A program made the position numbers and the translations under genes. Source: Candidatus Aegiribacteria sp. (GTDB lineage Bacteria > Fermentibacterota > Fermentibacteria > Fermentibacterales > Fermentibacteraceae). From it: a stretch of DNA of 5,922 nucleotides. The notes beneath the pieces were generated by a model. The model was given only the letters and a program-made list of their open reading frames with translations. It was not told the DNA's origin and made no database searches. The stretch covers positions 1-5,922 of the forward strand of contig JAIOSX010000175.1 in the NCBI GenBank assembly GCA_021107345.1, given 5' to 3'. This document shows, one piece after another, positions 5,691 to 5,922 of the stretch (positions within the stretch are counted from its first letter, which is position 1; each line of letters begins with the position of its first letter).

Positions 5691-5921
5691 TCATATCGAA
5701 ACTATGTTCCGTCGATGAAAAGCAGCAGAAACAGCTCCTCTGGTATGATGAGCCTTCAATACACAGAATCTTCCTACTTCGGGAATATCAAAGGCCGGCT
5801 TGAGGATCTTACCACCCAGGTCAACAACTTTTTTCACCACTGTATCCACATCGTCAACTGTGATATAGATGTCCCGGAGATAGAGGTCGGTTGATCTGGC
5901 TTAAGAGGACAGGTATGTCCG
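5691..5921 (-). pseudogene. VOC/glyoxalase-like protein, C-terminal half with in-frame stop
   Basis: The minus strand from 5900 to the TGA at 5693-5691 encodes 69 residues without any ATG. It matches the C-terminal betaalphabetabetabeta module of vicinal oxygen chelate proteins: [20 protein letters not shown], then [15 protein letters not shown], then CVL and [12 protein letters not shown] at 5903-5901 interrupts the same frame, and codons beyond it (RTYLSS) run to the window edge and plausibly continue the domain. Intact members are about 120-135 residues with paired modules and a metal site; here the visible module would lack its partner. The expected DP.G turn before GAV is replaced by KAHHTRG. 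So this is likely a degraded gene, unless the stop is a sequencing error. It ends about 150 bp upstream of the CxxC gene on the same strand and need not be functionally linked to it. Confidence 0.6.
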
Positions 5922-5922
5922 G

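Overview
The window looks like bacterial chromosome from an uncultivated, Gram-negative-type lineage. The evidence is the gene mix: Sec-exported proteins built from FG-GAP/VCBS propeller repeats with a Por-secretion/FlgD-like C-terminal tail, a ConA-like secreted protein, and a periplasmic-type SIMPL (DUF541) lipoprotein. This mix is typical of the FCB group and neighbouring candidate phyla such as Fermentibacteria. That placement is inference from gene style only; there is no rRNA or marker gene. Coding regions have moderate GC and the intergenic gaps are clearly AT-rich. Shine-Dalgarno sites are clear (AGGAGG, AGGGAG).

Layout. Positions 3-476 (+) hold the C-terminal 157 residues of an unrecognised protein whose start lies outside the window. 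An AT-rich gap (477-698) follows, with a near-consensus sigma70-type promoter and two copies of a 12-bp repeat that form dyads. Then come two genes for exported proteins on the + strand: a ConA/LamG-like jelly-roll protein (699-1364) and a 603-residue seven-bladed FG-GAP propeller protein with a C-terminal sorting-type domain (1488-3299). A GC-rich hairpin (3318-3335) separates these from a convergent minus-strand set.

Read in its own direction, the minus strand holds, in order: the C-terminal half of a VOC/glyoxalase-like protein interrupted by an in-frame stop (5691-5921); a membrane-anchored protein with two CxxC pairs (4924-5541); a radical SAM/SPASM gene translationally coupled to it but broken by an internal deletion and frame change (4354-4924); a possible 56-codon ORF with a strong ribosome binding site (4118-4288); and a SIMPL-domain lipoprotein (3343-4062).

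The best leads are these. First, the anchored CxxC protein, broken radical SAM/SPASM enzyme and short ORF together resemble the remains of a peptide- or protein-modification locus. Second, dyads built from AGTATT/AATACT recur in the gene-flanking DNA; one lies inside a good promoter and another inside a weak one, so they may be sites for a shared regulator. Third, the minus-strand side shows two independent gene lesions, which means either genome decay or assembly errors. No phage, transposon, CRISPR or RNA gene was seen.
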